The translations under genes and the position numbers were made by a program. The notes beneath the pieces are model-generated. The model was given only the letters and a program-made list of their open reading frames with translations. It was not told the DNA's origin and ran no database searches. Shown here piece after piece: positions 63,123 through 64,000 of a stretch of 64,000 nt of DNA; within the stretch, counting starts at the first letter, position 1; each line of letters starts with the position of its first letter. The stretch lies in contig CM029129.1 in assembly GCA_016859345.1 (NCBI GenBank), forward strand, positions 15,005,399 through 15,069,398, read 5' to 3'. This DNA comes from Istiophorus platypterus (Eukaryota; Chordata; Actinopteri; Istiophoriformes; Istiophoridae).

Positions 63123-64000
63123 TGTCAGTTTGGGTCTGTTAATATATGATAAAGGGGTGAAGCATATGTGTGTGGCTTGCTCTGTTGGTTTATTGTGTGT
63201 GTGTGTGTTTTTGTGTGTATGTGACATTCAACCATACGCACAGAGAAGAGGAAAAAAAAAGGGAGAGAAATAGAACATGAGAGACCACATGTTCGAGACA
63301 AATGAAAATAACCTCCGAGCAACGTCAAAAATCTGTTTTACAAAATATCTTCTATATGCTCTACTTGCTTTGACAGTAACTGTCTATCTGGGATTTAGTA
63401 ATGTTTGTGAAATGGGCTCACTATGTTGCACTTGCATAACATATTCGTCCATTTTCTTCTGTTTTTTTCCCTCCCCGAACTAGAACCGTAGACCATCCTC
63501 TCACATCTCATCAAGTCACCCACAGACAGTACATAGCCTTTGAGGGACTGTATGTGTCTGTTTTACACTGCACAGTCCAACATTAAAGTGTTTCGGGCAT
63601 TTTGCTCTGTATAAGCTCATTTTGAACATGATAATTTTTAGTTAAAATATATGTTTTGAGGAACGATAAGGATGAATCAGAATCTTGTCCAAGCAACAGT
63701 GTTACTGAGGGAAGCTTTTGGTTTTGCTTAATTTTTTTTTTTTTTTTTTTAATTTGGACACTTGAAGGTACCTTGTGGAGTTTATGACCCCTAGTTATGC
63801 TACAGAGCAATGTTTTATGAGTGGGTTCCTGCATTATTTCCATCTCATGCTTTAAAAGCATGTGCACAAGTTAACAAACTTACAAGCATGTGCATGTAGG
63901 GCAATGCAATACACATTTTTGCTAACAGTTTCATGCAATTTTGCTGATCAACAGGTGGCGTTAATGTGCCAATAAATGTAACTGTATGCAACCAAAAAGC
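62645..64000 (-). other. gabrb2: gabrb2 intron 3, downstream part
   Basis: Sequence upstream of exon 4 in the gene sense. Includes a purine-rich stretch at about 62657-62810 and several (GT)n blocks at 63010-63220. The short preceding exon of the family was looked for and not seen, so the intron continues past the window. Confidence 0.65.
63010..63220. repeat. Cluster of (GT)n microsatellites
   Basis: Three GT-rich blocks (63011-63029, 63080-63124, 63193-63220) separated by GA-rich and unique sequence. Frames through them code only for Val/Cys or His/Thr runs. Confidence 0.95.

Noticed and set aside
1..64000. CRISPR arrays, operons, prophage, defence or biosynthetic systems
   Set aside because: The sequence is vertebrate nuclear DNA; no regular spacer-repeat array or prokaryotic gene was seen.

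Overview
The window is vertebrate nuclear DNA, most likely from a ray-finned (percomorph-type) fish. It is AT-rich and gene-poor, with GT-AG introns of 0.6 to 10.7 kb, many simple-sequence repeats, and eroded copies of repeats typical of teleost genomes (a Tc1-like DNA transposon, an L2-like LINE scrap, SINE-like tails). There is no bacterial, phage or CRISPR content, and almost all open frames are chance frames.

One protein-coding gene can be supported: the 3' two-thirds of a GABA-A receptor beta subunit, best matched to beta-2 (gabrb2), on the minus strand. Seven exons lie between 62644 and 34538. In transcript order they are 62424-62644, 51969-52051, 41165-41302, 38729-38881, 36480-36724, an optional exon at 35453-35593, and the terminal exon 34538-34885. 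All boundaries are AG/GT and the phases agree. The lengths of the first four (221, 83, 138 and 153 bp) match the standard GABA-A receptor exon pattern. Together they encode the extracellular GABA-binding domain from loop D onward, the Cys loop, M1 to M4, the large intracellular loop and the C-terminus. The signal peptide and N-terminal exons lie beyond base 64000.

Layout: 1 to about 30.1 kb is a gene desert downstream of gabrb2, with scattered repeat relics and microsatellites. About 30.1 to 34.5 kb is a probable long 3' UTR. 34.5 to 62.6 kb is the gene with its introns, and 62.6 to 64 kb is part of the next intron upstream. The coding feature most worth checking is the 47-codon, phase-0 cassette exon in the intracellular loop. 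It sits where the mammalian beta-2 long isoform has its 38-residue insert, but its sequence is largely different. I found no undescribed multi-gene system. The remaining observations concern candidate conserved noncoding blocks and mobile-element relics, and these rest on pattern recognition without a database search.
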